From Prevotellaceae bacterium (GTDB lineage: Bacteria > Bacteroidota > Bacteroidia > Bacteroidales > UBA932): DNA of 64,000 nucleotides. The notes beneath the pieces were generated by a model. The model ran no database searches. It worked only from the letters and a program-made list of their open reading frames with translations, and had not been told where the DNA came from. Positions 1-9,244 of the stretch are shown here, piece after piece. Location: assembly GCA_031266015.1 (NCBI GenBank), contig JAISBU010000005.1, positions 1 through 64,000 on the forward strand, read 5' to 3'. How positions within the stretch are numbered: position 1 is the stretch's first letter; each line of letters begins with the position of its first letter. A program made the position numbers and the translations under genes.

Positions 1-1
1 A

Positions 2-1426
2 ATTCTCCTTTTAGCGCTAGCCTTTGGCGTCCGGGCCAACCATCTGCCTGCCGTCTACTTTACCAATACTAACGTTGATTTAAACAACCGGCTCATCTAC
101 GGGGAGCTGGTCTACGACGCGCCCGATTTTTGCGAGAGCTACGAGTTGCGCTTCAAAACAAAGGTGTACCGTGCCGGTGCATGGGTGGACAGCGCTCAGG
201 TAAAACCAATCTCAAGCGCCATCATCAGTAATACCAATCGGTATGTTTTATCGAACGACTCGGCCATTACCAACCTTACGGCCAGCGGCTACCAAATTAA
301 GGCTACTCTTCCCTCTGGCGTGCAGCCCACCGATAGCGTTTCGCTTTCGGTAGAGGTGTACCGCCACCAAGCGGTAAAATGTTTTGGCTGCGGCGTAGGC
401 GGCTCCAACCTCACCTTCACCAAGGCCGACATTTTGGCGGACTGCCCCTACCCCAACAAGGACAATGACTCCACGCTGCTGGCCTGCAACCGCGCCTCCA
501 CGGGGGCGGGCATTCGCTGGGAAGCCTTCATTCGTGATTTTAGAGACTGCAATATATACCGAACGGTACAAATGCCGGACAGCAGCTGGTGGTTCGCCCA
601 GAACCTGAACTGGGGAAAAACCGGAAAATGCCTCTCAGATCAAGCCGATAACTGCGAGGCGTGGGGACGGCTGTACCGCTGGTGCGAGGCGGTTACGGGC
701 GAAGAAATACCCCTAAAAACGCGGGTTTACATGACCATGACCGGCAGCGGGGTGGGGCCTCAGGGGGTTTGCCCGGAGGGCTGGCACGTGCCGCTGAACG
801 AGGAGTGGCACCAGCTGGGGGTAAGCATCGGCAGCAACGCTGCCGACCCAAACGCCGCCTGGAGTAGCGGCGCTTTGCCGCACCTGATGGGCTTTTCCGA
901 GGGTAGCGACAGCTGGGCAACGTACTCCCTGCGCGATGCTGACGATGCCTACGGGTTCCGCTGGACGGCCGTTAGGTTTGAGACGGACGGCAAGGGCAGG
1001 GGCATCGGCGGCAACAGCAACATCAAGTACGGCGCGCTTTGGAGCGCCGGCGCCGGCGCCGGCGAGAGCCAGTATGAGGATAGCATCAAGCGCGTGGCAG
1101 CTTCAGCTACGGTCGGCAGCTGGGCAGCCAGCCCGCTGACGGCCGATACGCTTGCCGACGGCGGCAAGGCGGGCAGCAAGGGGCGGGACTATTTGCCCGT
1201 TCGGTGCGCGCTGGGAGTGGGCGGGCTGACGACCCAAATTAGCCTCATGGTGCCCTACAATGACGAGGAGGAGGAGAATCCGTGCTCCGTAGGCTGCCTT
1301 TGCGGGGACGCCGGGGCTATCGGGGGCGCCGGTTGCTCCGCTGTTGATCCTGGCGCCATTGTTGGGGCTACCGTCGTTGCCTGCGAAGACATAGTTAGCC
1401 CTGGCGTCATAGGCTGCTTTCAGTAG
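2..1426 (+). CDS. FISUMP-domain surface protein, 5' end outside window
   Basis: The frame is open from base 2, so the true start lies before the window; 474 residues are visible. The first visible residues (ILLLALAFGVRA) look like the end of a signal peptide, so the protein is probably exported. The middle and C-terminal half carries the Fibrobacter succinogenes major paralogous (FISUMP, TIGR02145-like) pattern: a WWFAQNLNW block, LYRWCEAV, then CPEGWHVPLNEEWHQLG and a closing YLPVRCAL. These domains are common in Bacteroidetes surface proteins of unknown role. After the domain comes a Gly/Ala/Cys-rich tail of about 50 residues. A TTG at 146 is a possible internal start but would drop the signal peptide. 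The same family follows at 1613. Family sure; function unknown. Confidence 0.8.
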   Translation: MLLLALAFGVRANHLPAVYFTNTNVDLNNRLIYGELVYDAPDFCESYELRFKTKVYRAGAWVDSAQVKPISSAIISNTNRYVLSNDSAITNLTASGYQIKATLPSGVQPTDSVSLSVEVYRHQAVKCFGCGVGGSNLTFTKADILADCPYPNKDNDSTLLACNRASTGAGIRWEAFIRDFRDCNIYRTVQMPDSSWWFAQNLNWGKTGKCLSDQADNCEAWGRLYRWCEAVTGEEIPLKTRVYMTMTGSGVGPQGVCPEGWHVPLNEEWHQLGVSIGSNAADPNAAWSSGALPHLMGFSEGSDSWATYSLRDADDAYGFRWTAVRFETDGKGRGIGGNSNIKYGALWSAGAGAGESQYEDSIKRVAASATVGSWAASPLTADTLADGGKAGSKGRDYLPVRCALGVGGLTTQISLMVPYNDEEEENPCSVGCLCGDAGAIGGAGCSAVDPGAIVGATVVACEDIVSPGVIGCFQ

Positions 1427-1612
1427 CTAAAAGTTGAAAATGAAAAGCTGTAACGTTTTATGCCCCATGCTTTTTGATAGAGCATAGTTAAGAATTGATG
1501 ATTAGGATGCCGTGGGCGTGCGCTGTCGTGCTGAGTGGAGACACGGCGTGGTGCGTCTCCACTCAGCTACTAAATTACTCACTAACCATTATTAACTCAC
1601 TAAACTAACCGA

Positions 1613-2539
1613 ATGAAAATGAAACACTTAAAAAAACTACTCCTGCTGCTAGTGGCAGGGATGACCATTCAAGGCGCATGGGCGCAAACCCACGTGCTGG
1701 CGCAGGCCGGCGAACAGTATACCATTACGAGCGCCAGCGGCGCTCAAACCACTAAGACACCCCAGTACCGATGGTACCGGAACAACAGCCCCATTGACGG
1801 AGATGTCGCCACGCATGAAAGCTATACCGTTCCGGCAGAGACCGCCTTCGGGGAGAACGTGGAGTTCAAGCGGGCCGTTCGCGTTGATGGCTGCGACGAG
1901 AAGAAGTTCTCCAACACCGTTACCATCAGGTTTTGCAACGTGTTTATCAACGGGGTTTGCTGGGCGGACGCCAACGTGGCCCAGCCCGGCACCTTTGCCG
2001 GGAAGCCCGATAACACAGCGGAGTACGCCTACTACCAGTGGAACAAGCCCAACAAAGCTTGGACACTCGCCGATGGCGGAAATGGCGCTGCTATTGCCGG
2101 TTGGTCAACGGTAGCTACTGACCCCACAATTGGCGCTGCCACATGGTCAGCTTCGCCCTGCCCCGCCGGATGGCGGCTGCCCACAAGGGAGGAGTACGTG
2201 GAGCTGGACGGCCTGGGGGGCGACCTTACCGGTAACAAGGGCGGCAAATGGGTTGCTGCCAGCGAGAAGGGCAACGCCGTTGCGGGACGCTTCTACGGTA
2301 AAAACTTTGCTACCTGCTCGCTTCCCAACGACATGGTCGGCTGCGTCTTCTTCCCTGTTATGGGCTACCGTACCTTCACCGATGGAGCGCTCAACAACCA
2401 GAACCTGAGAGGGTACGGTTGGAGCAGTACGCAGGCTAGCGCTCTTGTCAGTTACAGCCTGAACTTCAGCGGTGAATCCAGCGCCCCGGACGCCAACTAC
2501 ACTAAGTCGTCCGGCATCCCCGTTCGCTGCGTCCAGTAA
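1613..2539 (+). CDS. FISUMP-domain secreted protein
   Basis: 308 residues. The ATG at 1613 gives a classic signal peptide (basic MKMKHLKK, a run of leucines, then GAWAQ as cleavage region). Residues about 30-105 resemble an Ig-like or PKD-like N-terminal segment (QYRWYRNN). The rest is a FISUMP domain: VCWADANV, ATWSASPCPAGWRLPTREEY, and the terminal SGIPVRCVQ. It is a paralogue of the gene ending at 1426, separated by about 190 bases without a clear promoter. Likely displayed on or released from the cell surface; no enzymatic residues are recognisable. Confidence 0.8.
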   Translation: MKMKHLKKLLLLLVAGMTIQGAWAQTHVLAQAGEQYTITSASGAQTTKTPQYRWYRNNSPIDGDVATHESYTVPAETAFGENVEFKRAVRVDGCDEKKFSNTVTIRFCNVFINGVCWADANVAQPGTFAGKPDNTAEYAYYQWNKPNKAWTLADGGNGAAIAGWSTVATDPTIGAATWSASPCPAGWRLPTREEYVELDGLGGDLTGNKGGKWVAASEKGNAVAGRFYGKNFATCSLPNDMVGCVFFPVMGYRTFTDGALNNQNLRGYGWSSTQASALVSYSLNFSGESSAPDANYTKSSGIPVRCVQ

Positions 2540-2639
2540 ATTGAAATACTACGGATTAAAAATACGGTTCGGTATATTTTTGTCTTAACTCCTAATTTAG
2601 CTTGTGTCAAGACAAAGTAACGAATACATTGAAAATTTA

Positions 2640-3180
2640 TAAGGAAAAGTCAACAGTGAGTGTACACCGAGCATTGTCACCCTGTGCTTGTTGAAGGGTG
2701 CGGCAAGGGGAGCCGTTGCGTTTACCGGCAGAGGTTCCTCCACGCGCTTCCTCGTTCCTCGTGCGCTTGGTCGGAATGACAGCGCCGTTGTTGTTGAGGA
2801 GGAAGGGGTTAGGCGGCGGCTCGTCATTCCGACCCCCTCGACTTCGCTCGGGGCAGGCTCCGCGCAGCGGAGTGGAGGAATCTGTTTGCATTGCCCTCGT
2901 CATTCCGCTCCCCTCAACTTCGCTCAGGGCAGGGCAGGCTCTGCGTAGCGGAATGGAGAACCTCCTGCCGTGTGCGTTTGTTGTCATGCGTGAGCCTGAC
3001 AAGCTAAAATCCTTTGGTCAGCTTACCTGTTCGCATGGGCTTTGCAGAGCCTCCGGTGCGGGAGGGTTGGCTGAGGGATTTTTTTTAATGAAAAGTTGAG
3101 AATGAAAAATGAAAAATGTCATAGCCGCACTTTGCTGGCAATGACGTGATCAATCTTGCATTTTCTGCAATGACGCGGTA
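2640..3180. repeat. Intergenic region with dispersed palindromic repeats
   Basis: No gene is supported between 2540 and 3245. The stretch holds two copies of one repeat, 2821-2884 and 2897-2965: each begins TCGTCATTCCG, continues through CTCAACTTCGCTC or a close variant, and ends in a GCGGAGTGGAG/GCGGAATGGAG block. The second copy has a 9-bp inverted repeat (CATTCCGCT at 2901-2909, AGCGGAATG at 2947-2955). A related motif (TCACCCTGTGCTTGTTGAAG) starts near 2678. Related fragments occur at 11449-11485, 16180-16230, 35867-35925, 37901-37930 and near 57700, so this is a dispersed REP-like family. Short reading frames here are repeat-derived. Confidence 0.6.
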
Positions 3181-3181
3181 C

Positions 3182-3217
3182 AAAAAAATGCGACCCGCAA
3201 AAATTCGCGGGTCGCAT
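3182..3217 (-). terminator. Rho-independent terminator of the minus-strand PD40/OmpA gene
   Basis: Perfect inverted repeat ATGCGACCCGC (3188-3198) and GCGGGTCGCAT (3207-3217) with an 8-base loop. On the minus strand the stem is followed by a U tract (A run at 3182-3188 on the plus strand). It lies 29 bases past the stop of the gene at 3246-5483. Confidence 0.85.
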
Positions 3218-3245
3218 ATCTACTAACATCGCAAGTCTTTATTTC

Positions 3246-5483
3246 TTACTGCATACTCAAAATCTTAACCTCTGTACGCCTGTTCTTAGCATGCTGCTTT
3301 TCCGTTTTGGCGTTCTTTACAAGAGGCTGCGTTGGGCCATAACCCTTAGAAACCACTCGGTCCGGAGAAATACCCTTTTTCACCAGGTATACCACGCAGG
3401 CCTCCGCCCGCTTCTGCGACAGAGCCATATTCGTCTTCAGGGAACCGCGAGAGTCAGAGTGTGAGCTGAGCTCAATCTTCACAGTCGGGTTGGTCTGCAT
3501 AAACTTTACCACCTTATCCAGCTGCTTGTATGCAGCTTTCTTCAGTACCGCCTTACCGTAATCGTAGTTTACGTTATTTACCTTAAACGAGCCTCCGTCT
3601 GAAAGCGGATTCAAGGGCAACGTAATCTTCATTACATTACCGGCCTTCATTACCTTGGTTGCGATAGAAATAGGATCTGTAGGCAAGAATCCTGCCACTG
3701 TAGATGACAACGAATATGCCGTATTCGATAATGCGGCAAAGTCACCCAAACCATCAGTACCCGTGGTAACCACATCGCCCTTCTTGGTCTTTTTATTCAT
3801 CAGAGTTAGCACTACGCTCTCAACCGGAGCGCTATCCTTACGATTTATACACGATACGCTGATAATGGGCTTATCCTTAGCAATAACTTCTGTTGGAACG
3901 GCTTTAAACGAGTAGATATCATCGCCACCATAACCACCCGGACGGTTAGACGAGAACAACCCCTCGGTTTTGGAGCCCGATAAAAATACCATGGAAAAGT
4001 CATCGCTGCTTGAGTTGATAGGCTGGCGCAAGTTCTCAACAGCTGTCCAGCTAAAGAACTTTCCTTTAGCTCTAAAAATATCCAAACCACCTAAGCCGGG
4101 ATGTCCATAGGAGCTGAAGTACAGGGTACCATCATTATCCAACGTAGGGAATTTCTCATCGCGAGGGGTGTTGATAATTGGGCCTAGGTTTACCGGTGGC
4201 AACCATTGTCCCTCATTGCTCAACTCACAGTAAAACAAGTCCATACTACCCAGCGTTCCAGGCATGTTAGACGAGAAAATCAGGTACTTACCATCTTGGG
4301 TAATACAAGGGTGACCAACCGAATACTTCGCACGATTGTTGTATGGGAAGTCAATCGGGTAGCTCCAGCCATCCTCAGTCTTATGCGAAATCATAATACC
4401 TACGTGGCTGGTCAAGCCGTTCTGGTACGATACATCGGTCATTTGCTCTGCGTAGCAGAAGTAAATGGTATTACCATCCGGAGTAAAGCAGCATGGGCCA
4501 GTGTGCTCACCCGTATTGAGCGGCGCTTGCATTATCTCAGGTTTGGTCCATACAAAACTACCTAACACACCTTTAGCGAGATCCTTAACATTCTCTCTAC
4601 TAAATATATACATATTCAGATAAGGACGTCCTGTTCCACCGTATATCTTCTTCTTTTTGTCCCTCATCTTCTCCTGCATGCGCCTATCCATCTCGCGCTT
4701 ATTTCTCAGCTTTTGCTTATCCTTGTCGGAGGTAAACACATCGTACTTATCTCCCTCATAAACGGAGTGGAACATTTGAGCGGTACTATCCAGGTTTACA
4801 CGGTTGAATCTTACCGTATCGGTCGGATTCTGAGCGTTACGCAGTAGCAAAAGCGTAGCGGCCTCACTTCCCGCACCCTGCATCATCGATAGCGTAACCG
4901 CCATTTCTTCCCGATCGGTAGATTGGTAGTCAATGGGCCTGTCAGAGGTAAGAGAAACAAAGCCTTTTGTGACAGTCGGCGAAAAGTCCGAATATTTAGT
5001 ATTTATACGACGCTCGTTGTAGATTGTATAAAAAGGTTTACGTCCCGCAATATCATTTGCACTATCACAGGAGAAAATACGCCCACGGGCGGCAGTCGGA
5101 TCGCCACCATTTGTTGCGTAGGTAAAATACATTTTACGCGCTTCGATATACTTTCCATTGTACATCAATACATCACCCAAATCACAATAAGCATCGGTAG
5201 GGCAGCCATCGTACTTCATGGCATTTTTGAAGAAAAATTCGGCTTCGGCATAATTACGAAGCAGCATATGAGTTCTGGCAACGTCCAGCGTAGACTCCAA
5301 TGTAGACTTCTTGGCATCAATGTTCTTATAGATCTCCAGGGCTTTTATGTACTCACCCTGATCCATCAAATCTTTGGCAGTTTTCTTATCCAGCACTTGA
5401 GTCTGCGCGTACGCCGCTTGGCCTCCTCCCCAAGGAGCAGCCAGCAGCAGCACAAGTAGCGCTCTTAATAAATATCTCTTCAT
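3246..5483 (-). CDS. TPR, PD40 (WD40-like) and OmpA domain outer-membrane protein
   Basis: 745 residues with a signal peptide (MKRYLLRALLVLLLAAPWGG ... AYAQ). Residues about 30-130 form TPR-like helices (YIKALEIYKNIDAKKSTLES, NYAEAEFFFKNAMKYDG). Residues about 300-530 carry PD40 beta-propeller repeats (CCFTPDGNTIYFCY, HPCITQDGKYLIFSSN, KFPTLDNDGTLYFSS). A CarboxypepD_reg-like stretch follows and the C terminus is an OmpA peptidoglycan-binding domain (ELSSHSDSRG, LSQKRAEACVVYL, NRRTEVKI). This architecture is that of T9SS-associated PorE-like proteins, which tie the outer-membrane machinery to peptidoglycan. It lies 28 bases after the PorP/SprF gene on the same strand, the usual pairing. A terminator follows. 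Confidence 0.85.
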   Translation of the reverse strand: MKRYLLRALLVLLLAAPWGGGQAAYAQTQVLDKKTAKDLMDQGEYIKALEIYKNIDAKKSTLESTLDVARTHMLLRNYAEAEFFFKNAMKYDGCPTDAYCDLGDVLMYNGKYIEARKMYFTYATNGGDPTAARGRIFSCDSANDIAGRKPFYTIYNERRINTKYSDFSPTVTKGFVSLTSDRPIDYQSTDREEMAVTLSMMQGAGSEAATLLLLRNAQNPTDTVRFNRVNLDSTAQMFHSVYEGDKYDVFTSDKDKQKLRNKREMDRRMQEKMRDKKKKIYGGTGRPYLNMYIFSRENVKDLAKGVLGSFVWTKPEIMQAPLNTGEHTGPCCFTPDGNTIYFCYAEQMTDVSYQNGLTSHVGIMISHKTEDGWSYPIDFPYNNRAKYSVGHPCITQDGKYLIFSSNMPGTLGSMDLFYCELSNEGQWLPPVNLGPIINTPRDEKFPTLDNDGTLYFSSYGHPGLGGLDIFRAKGKFFSWTAVENLRQPINSSSDDFSMVFLSGSKTEGLFSSNRPGGYGGDDIYSFKAVPTEVIAKDKPIISVSCINRKDSAPVESVVLTLMNKKTKKGDVVTTGTDGLGDFAALSNTAYSLSSTVAGFLPTDPISIATKVMKAGNVMKITLPLNPLSDGGSFKVNNVNYDYGKAVLKKAAYKQLDKVVKFMQTNPTVKIELSSHSDSRGSLKTNMALSQKRAEACVVYLVKKGISPDRVVSKGYGPTQPLVKNAKTEKQHAKNRRTEVKILSMQ

Positions 5484-5511
5484 AAGTCAGTAACTATCAA
5501 AAATTTTCAGA

Positions 5512-6528
5512 CTAGAAGTAGCGTGGCGTAAGTACTCTCTGAGCGCGCTTGCCCAGCGAAAATCCCAGCGTTATTTCATGCGAACCAAGCGATACTTGAT
5601 TTAACTTGCTCAACGGAACATCCCAGGCATAGCCAATATTCAAGTCCGGTTTAATATACCAGTTCAGTAAGATTGTTATAGAGTTTATTGAGCTCTGATA
5701 CCTCACGTTGGCAACGTCTTTTGTAAGGCGTCCGCTAAACGGCAGACCGTTACGCCACAACAATCCTACCCAGAATTTATCCTTTATAATACCAAACGCG
5801 CTAATGTCAACGCTTGGCTGCATCTTAAAGTCATCCTTATACAACAGCGACGGCCTAATCATAAAGTCGCGATTGATAGGGATCAACATTGACGCCGTCA
5901 CGTACATTTGCGGCGACTTTTTCACAATCTTGTAATCGCCCCAAAGCTCGGTAAGCGAAAGCCCTGCAGAAACCAGCTTAGAATCGTAGAATACTCCCAC
6001 GTTGAAGTCCGGTCTATAAAAATTTTCACCCAGCAAGCCACTCGCAATAAGCGGATCGTTAGGATCGTCAAATTGAATCAATGACTCATCCAAGCTCAGC
6101 TGCGTAAGGCCTATGGACAGGCCAAGCGCCAGGCGAGAACCGGCCTTATCCAGCTGCAAGCGGTAAGAATAGTCGGTCATAATTGACAGCGTTTGCTGTG
6201 CGCCTACCTTATCGCTCATAATATGGCCGCCAATACCAATCAAGTTGTTAAGTACGGTAGCATCGGCCATAAGCGTAATGGTGGTAGGAGCGCTCTCTAT
6301 GCCCACCCACTGGTTACGGTACACCAATGCTGCGTTGAATTTCTCCTTGTATCCGGCATAAGCAGGATTCAATACCAACCCATTAAAGATGTATTGGCTA
6401 AACATTACACCCTGCTGCGCACGAACGAGCTCAGCACGGCATAACATTAGCGGCAAAACCAAAATTAATATAATATGTTTTCTCCCCAGCAAACCTTTAT
6501 ATCCTGTTATAAAAGGCAATCTGTTCAA
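5512..6528 (-). CDS. PorP/SprF family type IX secretion outer-membrane protein
   Basis: 338 residues. Hydrophobic N-terminal segment ending in VRAQQG fits a signal peptide. The hallmark start of the mature protein is present: MFSQYIFNGLVLNPAYAGY, followed by LVYRNQWVGI and the beta-strand-rich body (GIGGHIMSDKVGAQQT, SRLALGLSIGLTQ). PorP/SprF proteins are 14-strand-type outer-membrane barrels of the T9SS or of adhesin-delivery systems in Bacteroidetes. Co-directional with the downstream PD40/OmpA gene (28-base gap). It is not linked here to gldKLMN, so it may be one of several paralogues used for a particular surface protein instead of the core PorP. Confidence 0.85.
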   Translation of the reverse strand: MNRLPFITGYKGLLGRKHIILILVLPLMLCRAELVRAQQGVMFSQYIFNGLVLNPAYAGYKEKFNAALVYRNQWVGIESAPTTITLMADATVLNNLIGIGGHIMSDKVGAQQTLSIMTDYSYRLQLDKAGSRLALGLSIGLTQLSLDESLIQFDDPNDPLIASGLLGENFYRPDFNVGVFYDSKLVSAGLSLTELWGDYKIVKKSPQMYVTASMLIPINRDFMIRPSLLYKDDFKMQPSVDISAFGIIKDKFWVGLLWRNGLPFSGRLTKDVANVRYQSSINSITILLNWYIKPDLNIGYAWDVPLSKLNQVSLGSHEITLGFSLGKRAQRVLTPRYF

Positions 6529-6608
6529 CTATCGGAACTATACCCTCTCATAAATTAACGAATTTCTGCCTGATCGCATATGATTTTTAACATTCCATAC
6601 AGCCCAAC

Positions 6609-7868
6609 CTACCCGCCAAAGTCATCAAACATCACCATCTCATCCGGTACTCCCATGTCATACAGCATCTTAGTAATCGCGCCGTTCATCATAGGAGGTC
6701 CACACAAATAGTATTCGATATCTTCCGGGAACTTATGCGTTTTTAAGTAGCTATCCAAAATAACCTGATGGATAAATCCTGTTGACCCAGTCCAGTTGTC
6801 CTCTTTTTTTGGCTCAGAGAGCGCAACGGTAAACTTAAAGTTCGGGAACTGCTTTTCTATAGCCCTAAACTCATCTGCATAGAATACTTCGCGAAGCGAA
6901 CGTGCTCCATACCAGAATGTTACCTTACGTCCCGTCTTAATGGTACGGAATAAGCTGAATATATGTGAGCGCATAGGCGCCATACCTGCACCACCGCCAA
7001 TAAACATCATTTCGCTTTGCGTATCGCGCAAGAAAAACTCTCCGTAAGGTCCTGATATGGTGACCTTATCACCTTTCTTACGCGAGAATACGTAGGACGA
7101 ACAAACGCCCGGGTTTACCGGCATAAACGCGCCTTTGGCCCTATCCCACGGCGGAGTTGCAATACGTATGTTCAGCATTACAATGTTACCCTCTGCCGGA
7201 TGGTTGGCCATAGAATACGCGCGGTAGGTAGGCTCGGTATTCTTCATCTTCAAATCCCAAAGCTTCATGTTGTCCCAATCCTCACGATACTCCTTTTCAA
7301 CAAAAATATCTCTCGAAAAATCTACCTCACACTTAGGTATATCTACCTGTATGTACCCTCCCGATTTAAAGTTAAGGCTTTCGCCTGCAGGCAGCTTAAC
7401 CACAAATTCTTTAATAAACGTAGCCACGTTACGGTTGCTCACCACCTCGCACTCCCACTTCTTAATGCCCAACACCTCTTCCGGAATCGTAATATCCATA
7501 TCCTCACGCACTTTCACCTGGCAACCCAGGCGCCAGCTTTCCTGCTGCTGCTTACGGGTGAAAAATCCGGTTTCGGTTGGCAGAATTGAGCCTCCACCCC
7601 TCTCTACCTGGCACTTGCACATACCGCAAGTACCACCGCCACCACAAGCCGACGGTAGAAAAATACCACTGCCGGCTAGCGATGAGAGCACTGATGAACC
7701 GGGGTTAACCGTCAGCTCTTTTTCTCCGCTATTTACGCTCAGCTTCACCGTTCCTCCCGGTGTAAGCTTTTGTTTTGCAAACAACAGCAGCGAAACCAAC
7801 AACAGTATAATGATTAGAAAGACTAGAATAGCCGCTGTTGTTATCATAAAACCCGATAGCAATATCAT
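6609..7868 (-). CDS. nqrF: Na+-translocating NADH:quinone reductase subunit F
   Basis: 419 residues. It takes electrons from NADH through FAD and a [2Fe-2S] centre and passes them into the membrane complex. An N-terminal membrane helix (about residues 8-30) is followed by a plant-type ferredoxin domain with C75, C81, C84 and a fourth Cys near 116 (CGGGGTCGMC ... LGCQV). Then come the FAD-binding RAYSMANHP motif and the NADH-binding domain (MMFIGGGAGMAPMRS, YLCGPPMM), ending in MVMFDDFGG. Length and order are normal. It is the last gene of the nqrA-F operon, 45 bases after nqrE. Confidence 0.97.
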   Translation of the reverse strand: MILLSGFMITTAAILVFLIIILLLVSLLLFAKQKLTPGGTVKLSVNSGEKELTVNPGSSVLSSLAGSGIFLPSACGGGGTCGMCKCQVERGGGSILPTETGFFTRKQQQESWRLGCQVKVREDMDITIPEEVLGIKKWECEVVSNRNVATFIKEFVVKLPAGESLNFKSGGYIQVDIPKCEVDFSRDIFVEKEYREDWDNMKLWDLKMKNTEPTYRAYSMANHPAEGNIVMLNIRIATPPWDRAKGAFMPVNPGVCSSYVFSRKKGDKVTISGPYGEFFLRDTQSEMMFIGGGAGMAPMRSHIFSLFRTIKTGRKVTFWYGARSLREVFYADEFRAIEKQFPNFKFTVALSEPKKEDNWTGSTGFIHQVILDSYLKTHKFPEDIEYYLCGPPMMNGAITKMLYDMGVPDEMVMFDDFGG

Positions 7869-7913
7869 TTTCTCTTACGTATTTTATTCTTTTCTGCAAA
7901 ATGTTGTAGACAG

Positions 7914-8531
7914 CTACATATTAATACCCATAAAGCACATAAAAGCAATGCCCATGAGCCCTGTTACTATAAAGGTAATACCCAGACCACGTAATGGTAC
8001 CGGCACGTTGGAATATTGCAGCCTTTCTCGAATAGCGGCAATACCAACGATAGCCAAAAACCACCCTATACCCGAACCTAAACCAAATGCAGTAGCCTCG
8101 CCCAGTGAGCTATAGCTGCGCTCCTGCATAAAAAGTGAACCTCCCAAAATGGCACAGTTTACTGCAATCAAAGGAAGGAATATACCCAATGAAGAGTACA
8201 GGGCCGGGGCAAATCGCTCAACCCCCATCTCCACAATTTGTACGAATGAAGCAATAACCGCTATAAATACGATGAAGCTCAAGAAGCTCAAGTCCACATT
8301 TTTAAGGTTAGGGCTCAGCCAGGCCAACGCGCCGTCGCTAAGGATATACTTATTTAGCAAGTAGTTAATGGGAACTGTAAGCCCCAGCACAAACAGCACT
8401 GCCAATCCTAAGCCTGCTGAAGTCTTAACATTCTTAGATACTGCAATATATGAGCACATACCCAGGAAGTAGGCAAAAATCATGTTGTCAATAAATATTG
8501 ACCTGACGAATATGCTTACTAAGTTTTCCAT
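7914..8531 (-). CDS. nqrE: Na+-translocating NADH:quinone reductase subunit E
   Basis: 205 residues, six hydrophobic segments; starts MENLVSIFVRSIFIDNMIFA as typical NqrE proteins do, with the conserved LGMCSYIAVSKN and NCAILGGSLFM segments whose Cys residues help bind the intramembrane iron centre shared with NqrD. Integral membrane subunit related to RnfA. Gap to nqrD is 34 bases. Assigned to Nqr instead of Rnf because NqrA and NqrF are present in the same operon. Confidence 0.96.
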   Translation of the reverse strand: MENLVSIFVRSIFIDNMIFAYFLGMCSYIAVSKNVKTSAGLGLAVLFVLGLTVPINYLLNKYILSDGALAWLSPNLKNVDLSFLSFIVFIAVIASFVQIVEMGVERFAPALYSSLGIFLPLIAVNCAILGGSLFMQERSYSSLGEATAFGLGSGIGWFLAIVGIAAIRERLQYSNVPVPLRGLGITFIVTGLMGIAFMCFMGINM

Positions 8532-8565
8532 ACCATTAAAATAAATACATCCTTCATTTTTCGGC

Positions 8566-9222
8566 TTATACCTTCTCTATTAACGACTTGTTGCGGCTAC
8601 GCTGAACCCATATAATAATACCTACAAGGATAAGCGCCATTGGGGGTAGAATTATAAAACCATTATTTTCATAAAAACCTCCCTCGGAGATATAAAAACT
8701 TTTTGGCACCACCTGATAGCCCCAAATAGCGCCCGAGCCAAAAAGTTCACGAACAAAGCCCAGTATGGCCAAAATCAAACCATAACCGAAGCCGTTGCCC
8801 AAACCATCTATGAATGAGGCCCAGGGCTTATTACCCAAGGCAAAAGCCTCAATACGTCCCATTACAATACAGTTGGTAATAATAAGGCCCACAAACACAG
8901 ATAGCTGCTTGCTCACATCGTAGGTAAAAGCCTGAAGTATTTGATCTACAAGAATAACCAGCGCTGCTACAATAACCAGCTGCACAATAATACGAATACG
9001 ATTAGGTATAGTGTTACGGATCAACGAAATAACCAGATTTGAAAAGGCCGTTACCACTGTTACCGACAGCGCCATAACCACCGCATACTCCAGCTTTACG
9101 GTAACTGCCAAAGCCGAGCAGATACCCAACACCAGCACCGTAATTGGGTTGACCTTGTTTAGCGGAGCGGTAAACAACTTCAAATTCTTAGTCGAGAATA
9201 GTGGCTCTTTTTCGTTGCTCAT
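8566..9222 (-). CDS. nqrD: Na+-translocating NADH:quinone reductase subunit D
   Basis: 218 residues with six predicted membrane helices. Typical motifs: NPITVLVLGICSALAVT (with the Cys of the NqrD/E iron centre), LIITNCIVMGRIEAFA (second Cys), and DGLGNGFGYGLIL. Membrane subunit related to RnfE. Sits between nqrC (22-base gap) and nqrE (34-base gap), consistent with one transcript. Confidence 0.96.
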   Translation of the reverse strand: MSNEKEPLFSTKNLKLFTAPLNKVNPITVLVLGICSALAVTVKLEYAVVMALSVTVVTAFSNLVISLIRNTIPNRIRIIVQLVIVAALVILVDQILQAFTYDVSKQLSVFVGLIITNCIVMGRIEAFALGNKPWASFIDGLGNGFGYGLILAILGFVRELFGSGAIWGYQVVPKSFYISEGGFYENNGFIILPPMALILVGIIIWVQRSRNKSLIEKV

Positions 9223-9244
9223 GGTGTATCTTGATGTTGAAATA

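Noticed and set aside
2637..3099. Several overlapping open frames of 86-133 codons
   Set aside because: They translate the dispersed palindromic repeats and intergenic DNA; no start, composition or motif supports a gene.
7267..8115. 282-codon open frame on the plus strand
   Set aside because: Lies antisense to nqrF and nqrE, both with full family motifs; the translation has no recognisable domain. The same holds for 10545-11213 and other plus-strand frames over the nqr operon.
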